Under the pieces are notes generated by a model. It saw only the letters and a list, made by a program, of their open reading frames with translations. It did no database searches and was not told the origin of the DNA. The position numbers and the translations under genes are program-made. From Bacillus sp. CH30_1T (GTDB lineage Bacteria > Bacillota > Bacilli > Bacillales > Bacillaceae_B): a DNA stretch of 64,000 bases. Location: contig NZ_VTUY01000004.1 of assembly GCF_008364765.1 (NCBI RefSeq), positions 690,596 through 754,595 of the forward strand, given 5' to 3'. Below are positions 35,102 through 43,739 of the stretch, one piece after another (position 1 is the first letter of the stretch; every line of letters starts with the position of its first letter).

Positions 35102-36075
35102 TATGGCTGCAGGATTACCTTTCCTACCGTTTTTCTTGCTTGCATGAGTGTATGAACCTTAGCTGCATCTTCTAAAGGAAATACATGTCCAACCGTTACT
35201 TTCAATTCCCCGGACGCTACATAATGAAAGATTTCATGAAGGGTTTTCTGGGTCAGTTCAGCATCTCTCATGAGAGGAGGTAGGAAGAACCCGATAACAG
35301 ACTGATTCTTTGCCATCAAAGAAGAAGGATAAAATCTGCTCTGCTCTCCGCTTGCTACTCCGTAAATCACCATTCTTCCGAAATAGTCAAGACATTTTAA
35401 CGTTTTATAGAAAACATCACCGCCTGCCATTTCCAATGCCAGGTTTACACCCTTTCCATTTGTGGCTTCCAGAACTTCTGATTCCCAGCCCTCTTGAGTG
35501 TAGTTGACTAACACATTCGCTCCCATACCCTCAGCCAGACGTAATTTTTCTTCTGTGCTGGCCGTAGCGATGATCTTACCTGCACCAAATCGTTTTGCCA
35601 GTTGGACGGCAAGCAGGCCTACTCCACCAGCCGCTGCATGAATGAGGACGGTTTCTCCCTGCTGCAACCTTCCCAAGGTTTTTAATATGTGATAGGCACT
35701 TAATCCTTGAACAGGGATGGCGGCCGCTTCTTTGAAATCCAATCCATATGGGAGGGGGATCAATGAACGCTCATCTGTCAGGGCAAATTCTGCATAGCCT
35801 CCGGAATCCAACATGGCTACAACCCGGTCTCCTTTTCTTACTCTCTTCACATCTTCTCCCACTTCAGTGACGATTCCCGCCACTTCAGAACCCGGGATAT
35901 ATGGGAGTGGAGTTTTCACCACATATTGCCCTTCCCGTCTTGCTGTATCAGCATAATTGACTGCAGATGCATGAACATCAATAAGGACTTCTCTCCCCCG
36001 AGGCGTCGGAACATTTATATCCACATTTTCTAATACATTAGGGCTTCCAAACTCCCTGAACTGAATGGCTTTCAT
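35101..36075 (-). CDS. Zinc-independent medium-chain dehydrogenase/reductase (quinone oxidoreductase/enoyl reductase type)
   Basis: NADPH-dependent MDR protein of 324 residues. The N-terminal catalytic GroES-like fold has VHASAVNYADTARREGQY and GSEVAGIVTEVGEDVKRV; the Rossmann part has HAAAGGVGLLAVQLAKRFGA (AAGGVG dinucleotide motif). No cysteine ligands for catalytic or structural zinc. Possible reaction: reduction of an enoyl-CoA or an alpha,beta-unsaturated ketone. It is the last gene of the unit starting at 38.4 kb, 11 bp after the enoyl-CoA hydratase. Confidence 0.87.
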   Translation of the reverse strand: MKAIQFREFGSPNVLENVDINVPTPRGREVLIDVHASAVNYADTARREGQYVVKTPLPYIPGSEVAGIVTEVGEDVKRVRKGDRVVAMLDSGGYAEFALTDERSLIPLPYGLDFKEAAAIPVQGLSAYHILKTLGRLQQGETVLIHAAAGGVGLLAVQLAKRFGAGKIIATASTEEKLRLAEGMGANVLVNYTQEGWESEVLEATNGKGVNLALEMAGGDVFYKTLKCLDYFGRMVIYGVASGEQSRFYPSSLMAKNQSVIGFFLPPLMRDAELTQKTLHEIFHYVASGELKVTVGHVFPLEDAAKVHTLMQARKTVGKVILQP

Positions 36076-36086
36076 CCTAATCCCTC

Positions 36087-36863
36087 CTATTTTCCAGAAA
36101 ACGATGGTCTTCTTTTGTTTTTAAATGCTGAAACTCCCTCACCATGATCTTCAGTTGTAATCATCAAGGTTTGTGTGATTCGTTCTTGTTCAAGTATCTC
36201 ATCCAAAGATGAGGTGAATGAACGATCAATCATTTTCTTCATCATTCCATAAGCTTTACTTGGCCCTAAGGCTAACTCTCTAGCCCAATCAGTTGTTTCC
36301 TTATCAAGTCTTTCAAAAGGGACAATACGGTTTACCACACCTAAGTTATACATTCTTCCGGCAGCCACAGGTTCTCCTGAAAAGAAGAATTCTTTCGCTA
36401 AATGTGGGCCTATGATGCGTGGAAGAAAATACGAACCTCCGCCATCGGAAATAAGACCTACTTTAGAGAAGCTTAAAGCGAATTGACTATCTTCTGAAGC
36501 GATAATCAAATCACTGGCCAGGGCTAAATTAAAACCGGCACCTGCTGCAAAGCCGTGTACCGAGGCGATGACCGGTTTATCTATTTCTTTTATTGCTTTA
36601 ATGCATGTATTTAATATCCCGATGTGTTCATAGACTTCGGTTGAAGTGGCACTCCCCATCGTTTTCACGTCGCCGCCTGCAGAAAAGGCCCTCCCGGCAC
36701 CGCGAATCACAATGGCTCTGATTTCCTGATTATGCTCTGCCTGCTCTAGTGCTTCAACGATTCCCGTAAGCATGTTCTCATCAAAGGAATTCAAGCTATC
36801 CGGTCTATTTAATGTCAATGTCAGTACCCGGTCAGTTGTTTCTAGTAGTAAAGAGGATTTCAT
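36087..36863 (-). CDS. Enoyl-CoA hydratase/isomerase (crotonase family)
   Basis: Crotonase-fold protein, 258 residues. The CoA-binding/oxyanion-hole segment is GAGRAFSAGGDVKTMGS and a second one ASVHGFAAGAGFNLALA. The catalytic region reads FSKVGLISDGGGSYFLPRI: the second acidic residue is Asp where hydratases have Glu, and the first catalytic Glu is not in its usual place, similar to PaaG/ECI-like isomerases. A double-bond isomerase may therefore be more likely than a hydratase. Located between the APH kinase and the MDR gene. Confidence 0.85.
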   Translation of the reverse strand: MKSSLLLETTDRVLTLTLNRPDSLNSFDENMLTGIVEALEQAEHNQEIRAIVIRGAGRAFSAGGDVKTMGSATSTEVYEHIGILNTCIKAIKEIDKPVIASVHGFAAGAGFNLALASDLIIASEDSQFALSFSKVGLISDGGGSYFLPRIIGPHLAKEFFFSGEPVAAGRMYNLGVVNRIVPFERLDKETTDWARELALGPSKAYGMMKKMIDRSFTSSLDEILEQERITQTLMITTEDHGEGVSAFKNKRRPSFSGK

Positions 36864-36886
36864 CGTTTTCGTTCATCTCCTTGTCT

Positions 36887-37963
36887 TTATTCCTGGCGAT
36901 CAAATGCAGCTTGACTTCCCAGGGTGATCAACGATTTCGCAAACCGATCAAATTGAGAAAATCGTGAATCGCTGGTTTGCCCCATCTTAAAGCGGTAATA
37001 GATTTGTTGCACAATGACTGCGAGCTTAAAATAAGCAAAAGATAAATAAAAATGAATATTGTTCACGTCTCTACTGCTTTTCCTGGCATATTCTTCGATA
37101 AATTGTCTTCTGCTGTAAAAACCGTCCATGATCGTTACTGGAGGCTTCCCAAGACCAAATTTTAATAACTCTGGATCATCATTTTGTATCCAATACCCCA
37201 TAGCGACACCTAAATCAGCAAGAGGATCACCAACGGTCGCCATCTCCCAGTCAAATAACCCCACCATAGATTTAAGGTCAGAAGAAAACATGGAATTGTT
37301 TAATTTAAAATCATAATGAATGATTGTCGATTCAGCATTTCCTGGAACATTCTTTATCAACCAGTGTGTCAGGTGATCCACTTCGCGAATCTCACTTGTT
37401 TTGGCACGCTCGTAACGTTTGATCCATCCATATACTTGTCTTTCCATAAAGTGTTCGGGCTTACTGATTTCATGAAGAGTTGTTTTTCTGTGATCAATGG
37501 AATGAAGATCGACCAGTTTAGAAACCATTTCCTCCGATATTTTCCTGCAGATATCTGGTGTCACATGGAGGTGAGGGGGAAAGGAAGTATCAAATACTTC
37601 ACCTTTTATTCGCTCCATGATGAAAAATGGGCTGCCTACGATCCTTTCATCATCAGAGAATACATACGGCTCAGGTGTAACACAGAATAATGGTTGAATT
37701 TCTGAAAGAATCCTATATTCTCTTTTCATATCGTGAGCCTTCGGGGCGACAGGTCCTAATGGAGGACGTCTCAGTACACCTTCCCATTCACCCATTTTAA
37801 GTAGATACGTAAGATTTGAGTGTCCTGCAGAAAATTGTTTAATAGAGAGCTCTTCATGAAGGAGGTGAGGGAAATGCTCATTCAAAAAGCTTTTTAGATT
37901 GGTAGTATTCAGCTCTTCTCCTTCTCGCACCGATACCGTTTCATACCCAGTTTTTTCAGACAT
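36887..37963 (-). CDS. APH-family kinase, ACAD10/11-N-terminal or LvaA type (hydroxyacyl-CoA kinase candidate)
   Basis: Phosphotransferase of 358 residues with an aminoglycoside-phosphotransferase fold. Ligand-binding SAGHSNLTYLL (46-56) and LRRPPLGPVAPKAHDMKREY (64-83) are characteristic of the ACAD10/11 kinase domain rather than antibiotic kinases. The catalytic loop is HYDFKLNN (216-223; Asp218, Asn223) and the metal site DWE (238-240), so it should be active. In Pseudomonas, LvaA of this family phosphorylates 4-hydroxyacyl-CoA (levulinate pathway) and the phosphate is then eliminated by a dehydrogenase-fold partner. Here the partner may be the ACAD at 41.5-42.7 kb. Second gene after the operator at 38.4 kb. 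Confidence 0.9.
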   Translation of the reverse strand: MSEKTGYETVSVREGEELNTTNLKSFLNEHFPHLLHEELSIKQFSAGHSNLTYLLKMGEWEGVLRRPPLGPVAPKAHDMKREYRILSEIQPLFCVTPEPYVFSDDERIVGSPFFIMERIKGEVFDTSFPPHLHVTPDICRKISEEMVSKLVDLHSIDHRKTTLHEISKPEHFMERQVYGWIKRYERAKTSEIREVDHLTHWLIKNVPGNAESTIIHYDFKLNNSMFSSDLKSMVGLFDWEMATVGDPLADLGVAMGYWIQNDDPELLKFGLGKPPVTIMDGFYSRRQFIEEYARKSSRDVNNIHFYLSFAYFKLAVIVQQIYYRFKMGQTSDSRFSQFDRFAKSLITLGSQAAFDRQE

Positions 37964-37978
37964 CTTACCCCTCCAACA

Positions 37979-38395
37979 TTAAGAATATTCAGTTTTCTCT
38001 GAGCGCAAATGAGTGTTTAACTGCGCCTTTAACAACTCAGGGATCATTTTGCTTTGCTGCTCAAGAAAATCAAAATAAACGATCACCGCATTTCCCTTTG
38101 CAATCAATTGATGGGTGTTCGCACATAAGATATCATGCTCTAACTGAAAGCTCTTCGATCCAATTTTTGATAGATAGGTGGTGATCTTTAACTCTTGATT
38201 AAAATACCCTTGTGACACAAAGTCACATTTGGTTGAAGCGAGAATAAATCGCCAGTCTTTCACCTCCATATCAAATCCGAGTGATTGAAAGAATTTAATT
38301 CTTGCTTCTTCTAAATAAACAAAATAAGTTGTATTGTTGATATGACCTAATGCATCCGTTTCGCAAAATCTACTCGTTACCGTAATGGTTTCCAT
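37979..38395 (-). CDS. Acyl-CoA thioesterase, 4HBT family
   Basis: 138-residue hot-dog thioesterase. The active-site loop is CETDALGHINNTTYFVYLEE (Asp in D-x-x-G-H-x-N-N), of the 4-hydroxybenzoyl-CoA thioesterase/YbgC type. It probably releases free acid from an acyl-CoA and recycles CoA. First gene of the unit; the TetR-type operator is 23 bp upstream. Confidence 0.87.
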   Translation of the reverse strand: METITVTSRFCETDALGHINNTTYFVYLEEARIKFFQSLGFDMEVKDWRFILASTKCDFVSQGYFNQELKITTYLSKIGSKSFQLEHDILCANTHQLIAKGNAVIVYFDFLEQQSKMIPELLKAQLNTHLRSEKTEYS

Positions 38396-38418
38396 TAGCC
38401 CGCCATCTCCCTATATAA

Positions 38419-38436
38419 ATACTAACCAGTTGGTAT
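38419..38436. promoter_or_regulatory. TetR-type operator 2
   Basis: ATACTAACCAGTTGGTAT lies between the end of the tetR gene and the thioesterase start. 18-bp inverted repeat with one mismatched pair, the same pattern as operators 1 and 3. Confidence 0.8.
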
Positions 38437-38472
38437 GTTATTCATAAGGAAATCCTTTAGATGATTTCCCAT

Positions 38473-39039
38473 TTACTCTGTCTCAATCCCTTTTAATACC
38501 ATATCGACAAAAGTCTGGGCAATTTCCTGATCGGATTTCGCACCATCAGGCTTATACCATTGATAGCTCCAATTCATCATACCGAGAATTCCAAAAGCTA
38601 CAATCGATACGTCAAAGTCCTCATGAAAGTCTCCGTTCTTCCTACCTTCTTTCAGGAGAGTTTCTATATTATAGCGATACATATCCCGCTTAGGCTCAAT
38701 TGCATCCAGACTTTCCTTGCTCAAGTGCCTCATTTCTCTAAAAAATACTTTGGCACTGGCCCCTTGCTCTTTAATGTCCAGAATGGAAAGATGGACAATA
38801 TCATAAAGTTTTTCCATGTAGCTCTTCCGATCATCTCCAAGAACTCTTTCCTGTTTAGATAATAAGCCATCAATATAGCGCATGTGAATTTCCTTTAACA
38901 GCTCTTCCTTACTGGAGAAATAGTAATAGAATGTTCCTTTTGTTACACCAATGGATTCTACTATGTCCTGAATGGAAGTAACGGTAAATCCTTTTTCATC
39001 AAATAAGCGTACAGCATGTTCTGTAAGTTTTTCTTTCAT
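38473..39039 (-). CDS. TetR-family repressor of the acyl-CoA locus
   Basis: 188-residue TetR protein. The DNA-binding domain (about 5-50) has FDEKGFTVTSIQDIVESIG and VTKGTFYYYFSSKEELLKE. The C-terminal domain is helical and similar in size to FadR (YsiA)-type acyl-CoA-binding repressors. ATG 39039 is preferred over an upstream TTG, as AGAGGA is correctly spaced. It is the last gene of the unit starting at 43.6 kb and stands right before operator 2, so it probably controls all three units and itself. The inducer is likely an acyl-CoA of the pathway (inference). Confidence 0.88.
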   Translation of the reverse strand: MKEKLTEHAVRLFDEKGFTVTSIQDIVESIGVTKGTFYYYFSSKEELLKEIHMRYIDGLLSKQERVLGDDRKSYMEKLYDIVHLSILDIKEQGASAKVFFREMRHLSKESLDAIEPKRDMYRYNIETLLKEGRKNGDFHEDFDVSIVAFGILGMMNWSYQWYKPDGAKSDQEIAQTFVDMVLKGIETE

Positions 39040-39083
39040 CTGAAATCCTCTCAATCTGCAAATATCACCTAAATTATATCATA

Positions 39084-40688
39084 TTACCTCACGTTTTCAC
39101 GCAGGGCTCTTCGTAATATTTTCCCAACACTCGTCTTTGGAAGCTCCCCACGAAACTCAATGATTTTTGGAACCTTAAATGATGACATGTTCTCCTCACA
39201 GAAATGAACCAATTCTTTTTCAGTTGCCTGTTCCCCTGACTTTAAGACGATCACTGCCTTAACCGTTTCGCCTCTATAAGAGTCCGGGACACCGATTACG
39301 ACAGCTTCCTGTACGCTTGGATGCTCGTAAATGATTTCCTCGACTTCCCGGGGATACACATTGTATCCTGATGCAATGATCAGATCTTTCTTTCGGTCCA
39401 CAATCGATATATACCCTTCTTCATCCATTCGGGCGATGTCTCCTGTGTAAAGCCAACCATCTCGAAGGGCGTGAGCAGTCTCTTCAGGTAAATTCCAGTA
39501 GCCTTTCATTACTTGAGGGCCTTTAATAATGAGTTCGCCCACATCTCCTAAAGGAACCTCCGTAGTGCCTGTTGCTAAATCAACTACCTTATAGTCTGTG
39601 GATGGAAATCCAATTCCAACCGTTCCCGGCTTTCTTTCTGCAAAAGCGGGGTTGCAATGAGTCGTTGGTGAAGCCTCTGATAATCCGTATCCCTCTAATA
39701 TTTTCGCTCCTGTTTTCTTTTCGAATTGATTCAATAACTCAACTGGCATCGGGGCGCTACCGCTATTACAAATTTTTATTGAATCAATGCCGTACTCTTC
39801 TGCCTGTGGATGATTGGTGATCGCCACGTACATAGTCGGCACACCTGGAAACAGGGTGGGCTGTTCGTTCTTAATGGTGGTTAGCACTTCTGACAATTCA
39901 AACCTTGGAAGTAAGATCATTTCATTTGCTGAATAAACCGCAAAGTTCATACATGAATTCATCCCAAATACATGAAAGAACGGAATCACACTCAGGCTTC
40001 TTTCTTTCCCTGTTTCAATGCTGTCTTTAAAGAAGAGTTGACTTTGAATGACATTTGAAAGGATGTTTTTATGAGTGAGCATGACTCCCTTGGATGCACC
40101 GGTAGTTCCACCAGTATATTGAAGGACTGCCACATCTTCTTCAGGGTTGATCGACACCTGGGATACTTCACCATCCCCTACCATCAAAAATTCATCAAAG
40201 TCATAGTCTGGTGGGACAAGTTGGTATTCTCCCTCAAAGCTTACTACAATAATCCTCTTGACTTTTGTCTCCTTTTGAATGGAATGGACCATTGGATAAA
40301 AACGGTCCAATACGACGATTGTCTCAGCTCCCGAGTCATTGAGCAGATGGATTAATTCCCTTTCAACTGACATCGGATTCACCTGTGTGACAATTCCCCC
40401 GGAGGTAAGGATTCCATAATAAGAGATCACATATTGCGGACAGTTCGGGAGCATGATCGCCACCCTGTCTCCTTTCTTCACTCCAATATGTTGAAAGGAT
40501 GAAGCAAGCATGGAGACGGCACCTTGAAGTTCACCATACGTTATCCGTTTTTGATAAAAGCTAATACATGGATGAGCCGGGAATGAAGAAACGGTATGTC
40601 GAAGCATTTCTGGTATTGAAAAATCAACCTCAGGAATTTCAGTCTCATACGCTTCAGGGTAATGACTGAGCCAAGATTTAGTTGTCAT
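39084..40688 (-). CDS. Long-chain fatty acid-CoA ligase
   Basis: AMP-forming acyl-CoA ligase of 534 residues. Phosphate-binding motif LQYTGGTTGASKGVMLTHKN near residue 190, the A5 region GYGLSEASPTTHCNP, WLYTGDIARMDEEGYISI, and the C-terminal Lys in PKTSVGKILRR. Activates the acid that enters the pathway. 44 bp before tetR in the same unit. Confidence 0.92.
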   Translation of the reverse strand: MTTKSWLSHYPEAYETEIPEVDFSIPEMLRHTVSSFPAHPCISFYQKRITYGELQGAVSMLASSFQHIGVKKGDRVAIMLPNCPQYVISYYGILTSGGIVTQVNPMSVERELIHLLNDSGAETIVVLDRFYPMVHSIQKETKVKRIIVVSFEGEYQLVPPDYDFDEFLMVGDGEVSQVSINPEEDVAVLQYTGGTTGASKGVMLTHKNILSNVIQSQLFFKDSIETGKERSLSVIPFFHVFGMNSCMNFAVYSANEMILLPRFELSEVLTTIKNEQPTLFPGVPTMYVAITNHPQAEEYGIDSIKICNSGSAPMPVELLNQFEKKTGAKILEGYGLSEASPTTHCNPAFAERKPGTVGIGFPSTDYKVVDLATGTTEVPLGDVGELIIKGPQVMKGYWNLPEETAHALRDGWLYTGDIARMDEEGYISIVDRKKDLIIASGYNVYPREVEEIIYEHPSVQEAVVIGVPDSYRGETVKAVIVLKSGEQATEKELVHFCEENMSSFKVPKIIEFRGELPKTSVGKILRRALRENVR

Positions 40689-40739
40689 AAAATCATTCCT
40701 TCCATTTCAGATTTCTCATATACTAATTCTGCATGTACC

Positions 40740-41495
40740 TTAAAAGATTAATCCTCCACCATCAACAGATAGTGTGGCACCGGTTATAAAGGACGCCTCA
40801 TCAGAAGCTAAAAACAGAATCGCTGATGCGACTTCTTCTGGATTTCCAATCCGTCTTAGAGCATTTGATTGAGAGATCGCCGACCATTTCCTCTCATCCT
40901 TCTTCCAACCATTGATGATGTTCGTATCTATAACCCCAGGCGCTACTGCATTCACTCGAATATTATCCTTTCCATATTCCAGGGCAGCATTTTGTGTCAG
41001 TAGTATGACACCACCTTTTGCCGAATTGTAGGCTGACACGTATTTGCGGCCCTTTAAACCGAGAAGGCTCGATACATTCACAATTACACCATCTTTTTTC
41101 ATCAATTCAGGTATGGCATACTTCATTCCCAGAAAAATGCTCTTTAAGTTTGTATCCAATACGGCATCCCATTCGTTTTCGTCCAGATCAATACTCCTGA
41201 CTTCCGACTGTCCGATTCCTGCATTATTGATAAGGATATCGAAACCTCCGAAATGTTCCACCGTAGTATGTACGAGGGATTGAATGCTTTCACTTTCCCG
41301 CACGTTCGTTTTGATAAAAAGTGCAATTCCTTTTTTTTCGTGAATGAGTCTGACCGTTTCTTCACCTCTTGCATCATCCAAATCTGCTACGACCACAGCA
41401 GCACCTTCTTTCGAGAACCTTAGTGCTGTAGCGCGCCCAATTCCTCCGCCTCCCCCTGTAATAACGGAAACTTTCCCTTGTAATCTCATCAGCAT
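40740..41495 (-). CDS. Short-chain dehydrogenase (SDR)
   Basis: 251-residue classical SDR with TGGGGGIGRATAL cofactor motif, NNAGIG and SSLLGLKGRKYVSAYNSAKG (Ser, Tyr, Lys). Asp in VVADLDDARG at the end of beta-2 suggests NAD(H). The start may be ATG 41495 or ATG 41489; the ribosome site is weak. It lies 12 bp downstream of the ACAD10/11-like dehydrogenase. Substrate presumably a hydroxyacyl-CoA. Confidence 0.86.
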   Translation of the reverse strand: MLMRLQGKVSVITGGGGGIGRATALRFSKEGAAVVVADLDDARGEETVRLIHEKKGIALFIKTNVRESESIQSLVHTTVEHFGGFDILINNAGIGQSEVRSIDLDENEWDAVLDTNLKSIFLGMKYAIPELMKKDGVIVNVSSLLGLKGRKYVSAYNSAKGGVILLTQNAALEYGKDNIRVNAVAPGVIDTNIINGWKKDERKWSAISQSNALRRIGNPEEVASAILFLASDEASFITGATLSVDGGGLIF

Positions 41496-41507
41496 CCAAC
41501 TCTCTTC

Positions 41508-42737
41508 CTAGCCTTCTACAGGAGAAGCTTTTTCGTGTTTTCTCAATTCTAATTTTGCCAATTGGGCACGGTGTACTTCATCAGGTCCATCAGCAAGTCG
41601 CAGTGTACGGGCATTTGCCCATTGAGCTGCCATCGTGTAGTCATCCGATACTCCTGCTGCCCCGAAAGCTTGAATGGCCCGGTCGATCACACGTAAAGCC
41701 ATTGAAGGAGCCACCACTTTAATCATGGCGATTTCCTGTTTCGCTGCTTTATTGCCGACGGTATCCATCATGTAGGCTGCTTTCATCGTAAGAAGACGGG
41801 CTTGTTCGATTTCAATCCTTGAATTCGCAATCCATTCTCTTACGACCCCCTGACTTGCCAATGCCATTCCGAATGCATCACGTCCCTGAACACGCTTACA
41901 TAATTCTTCAAGTGCCCGCTCTGCTGCACCGATCAATCTCATGCAATGATGAATTCGCCCAGGTCCCAACCTTCCTTGAGCAATAGCGAAACCTTTTCCT
42001 TCACCCCAAATCATATTTTCTAAAGGAACTCTTACATCGGTAAAGGTGATTTCTCCATGACCATGAGGGGCATGATCGTAACCGAACACAGGAAGCATGC
42101 GCTCAATTTTCACACCTGGTGTATTCAGCGGGATGATAATCATTGATTGCTGTTCATGACGACTCGCCTTGGGATCTGTTTTCCCCATTAGTATGGAAAA
42201 GGTGCATCGAGGGTCACCGGCGCCTGATGACCACCATTTCTTCGCGTTAATGATGTATTCGTCTCCATCCCGGATGATACTCGCCTTAATATTCGTTGCA
42301 TCGGAAGACGCGACATCAGGCTCGGTCATAGAGAAACATGAACGGATATCACCATTTAGCAGAGGGATAAGATACTGTTGTTTTTGAGTAGGAGTCCCAT
42401 AACGTTCCAACACTTCCATATTCCCTGTATCAGGAGCATTGCAATTAAACACTTCCGGACCGATCAGGGATCTCCCCATGATTTCACAAAGAGGGGCGTA
42501 TTCGACATTATTAAGCCCGGCACCATATTCGCTTTGAGGAAGAAATAGGTTCCATAATCCCTGTTTCCTCGCTTCAGCTTTTAGTTCTTCCATGATTGTG
42601 GGAACCCCGCTCCAGCGGGTTTCTTGCTGATTGAGCTGATTTTCATAGAGAGATTCATTCGGGTACACGTATTCTTCCATAAAACGGGATATTCTATTTT
42701 GATATTCTTGTACTTTTGGAGAATAGGAGAAATCCAT
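41508..42737 (-). CDS. Acyl-CoA dehydrogenase, ACAD10/11-like
   Basis: 409-residue ACAD from ATG 42737 (AAAGGATGG gives correct spacing; the ATG at 42746 is too near). Characteristic of the ACAD10/11 subgroup are [47 protein letters not shown] and the C-terminal [19 protein letters not shown], with Asp replacing the usual catalytic Glu. In animals this domain is fused to an APH kinase; in LvaA/LvaC it is separate. Here the kinase gene is 3.5 kb downstream under the same operator type. It probably acts on phosphorylated 4-hydroxyacyl-CoA, giving enoyl-CoA. Confidence 0.9.
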   Translation of the reverse strand: MDFSYSPKVQEYQNRISRFMEEYVYPNESLYENQLNQQETRWSGVPTIMEELKAEARKQGLWNLFLPQSEYGAGLNNVEYAPLCEIMGRSLIGPEVFNCNAPDTGNMEVLERYGTPTQKQQYLIPLLNGDIRSCFSMTEPDVASSDATNIKASIIRDGDEYIINAKKWWSSGAGDPRCTFSILMGKTDPKASRHEQQSMIIIPLNTPGVKIERMLPVFGYDHAPHGHGEITFTDVRVPLENMIWGEGKGFAIAQGRLGPGRIHHCMRLIGAAERALEELCKRVQGRDAFGMALASQGVVREWIANSRIEIEQARLLTMKAAYMMDTVGNKAAKQEIAMIKVVAPSMALRVIDRAIQAFGAAGVSDDYTMAAQWANARTLRLADGPDEVHRAQLAKLELRKHEKASPVEG

Positions 42738-42783
42738 TACATCCATCCTTTCTTAACCAAAACATGTAATACTCCGCACTCGG

Positions 42784-43557
42784 TTACATCGCTGAGGATC
42801 CACCGTCTACGACGAGAACTGAACCAGTGACAAAATCAGATGCACGAGCCGCCAGGAAAAGTGCCGCTCCTTTAAGATCATTCTCGGTACCGAATCGATT
42901 TAATGGTGTTCCGTTTAAAATGGCTTCCCCTGCATGAGATAGAATTCCTTTTGACATTTTTGTTGGAAAGAATCCCGGTGCGATTGCATTCACATGAATC
43001 CCGCGGGAACCCCATTTCACGGCTAGATCCTTCGTGAAATTGATGACCGCTGCTTTACTCGTGCTATAGCCAATGGCATCCATATAACGTGGGTCTGTAC
43101 CTTGAAGACCTGCTACTGAAGCAATATTAATGATTTTACCTTGCTGTTGCTCGAGCATTAATTTCCCCACGGCCTGTGACATAATAAAAGTCCCATTTAC
43201 ATTCACATTGATAACTTTATGCCAAGCGTCAAGAGGCATTTCTTCTGCAGGTGCCCCCCAGGAAGCACCACTGTTATTCACTAAAATATCAATGCGGCCA
43301 AACACCTTCTTCGATTCATCTACAACACGCTGTACGTCTTCAGGATTAGTGACATCACACTTCAATGCCAGTGATTGGACACCTATTTCTTCTAATTCCT
43401 TCTTCACGTCTTCACATGCTTCAACGTTTCTCGAGCATACTACAACGTTTGCCCCCGCTTCAGCAAACCCTGTCGCGATTTGTTTCCCCAACCCTCTGCC
43501 TCCTCCGGTCACAAGGGCAACTTTACCTGATAAATCAAATAATTCATTCACATGCAC
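42784..43557 (-). CDS. Short-chain dehydrogenase (SDR)
   Basis: 257-residue classical SDR, GTG start with GGAGG 7 bases upstream. TGGGRGLGKQIA cofactor site; VVVCSRNVEACED after beta-2 with Arg points to NADP(H). Catalytic SVAGLQGTDPRYMDAIGYST then SKAAV (Ser, Tyr, Lys). Similar to gluconate 5-dehydrogenase/FabG-like proteins found in acyl-CoA clusters. First gene of the unit, directly behind operator 3. Confidence 0.86.
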   Translation of the reverse strand: MHVNELFDLSGKVALVTGGGRGLGKQIATGFAEAGANVVVCSRNVEACEDVKKELEEIGVQSLALKCDVTNPEDVQRVVDESKKVFGRIDILVNNSGASWGAPAEEMPLDAWHKVINVNVNGTFIMSQAVGKLMLEQQQGKIINIASVAGLQGTDPRYMDAIGYSTSKAAVINFTKDLAVKWGSRGIHVNAIAPGFFPTKMSKGILSHAGEAILNGTPLNRFGTENDLKGAALFLAARASDFVTGSVLVVDGGSSAM

Positions 43558-43602
43558 GTTCGTGCCTCCTCATCTTTACAGCATTTCATTTACATACCTC
43601 AG

Positions 43603-43620
43603 ATACTAACCAGTCGGTAT
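43603..43620. promoter_or_regulatory. TetR-type operator 3
   Basis: ATACTAACCAGTCGGTAT, 45 bp upstream of the first gene of the SDR-ACAD-SDR-ligase-tetR unit. Differs from operator 2 at a single base. Confidence 0.8.
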
Positions 43621-43701
43621 GTTTAATTCTATAGTAAAGAATATAGTCTGAATTTTCAATTATAATTACTCAAAATAACTAAATTTATTTTCATACAAAA
43701 G

Positions 43702-43730
43702 AAAAACTGACTCATATATGTATGAGCCAG
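43702..43730 (-). terminator. Terminator of tcyP
   Basis: CTGGCTCATA and TATGAGTCAG (minus strand) form a 10-bp stem with one G-T pair and 4-base loop, followed by TTTTTC. Confidence 0.9.
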
Positions 43731-43739
43731 CCCACTTGT

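Noticed and set aside
36887-37963. Aminoglycoside resistance kinase
   Set aside because: The fold is APH, but the ACAD10/11-type N-terminal motif and acyl-CoA gene context point to a metabolic kinase.
40720-40726. Possible fourth TetR operator (ATACTAA) before the acyl-CoA ligase gene at 39.1-40.7 kb
   Set aside because: Only the left half matches; the right half (TGCATGTA) does not pair, and the gene is within an operon.
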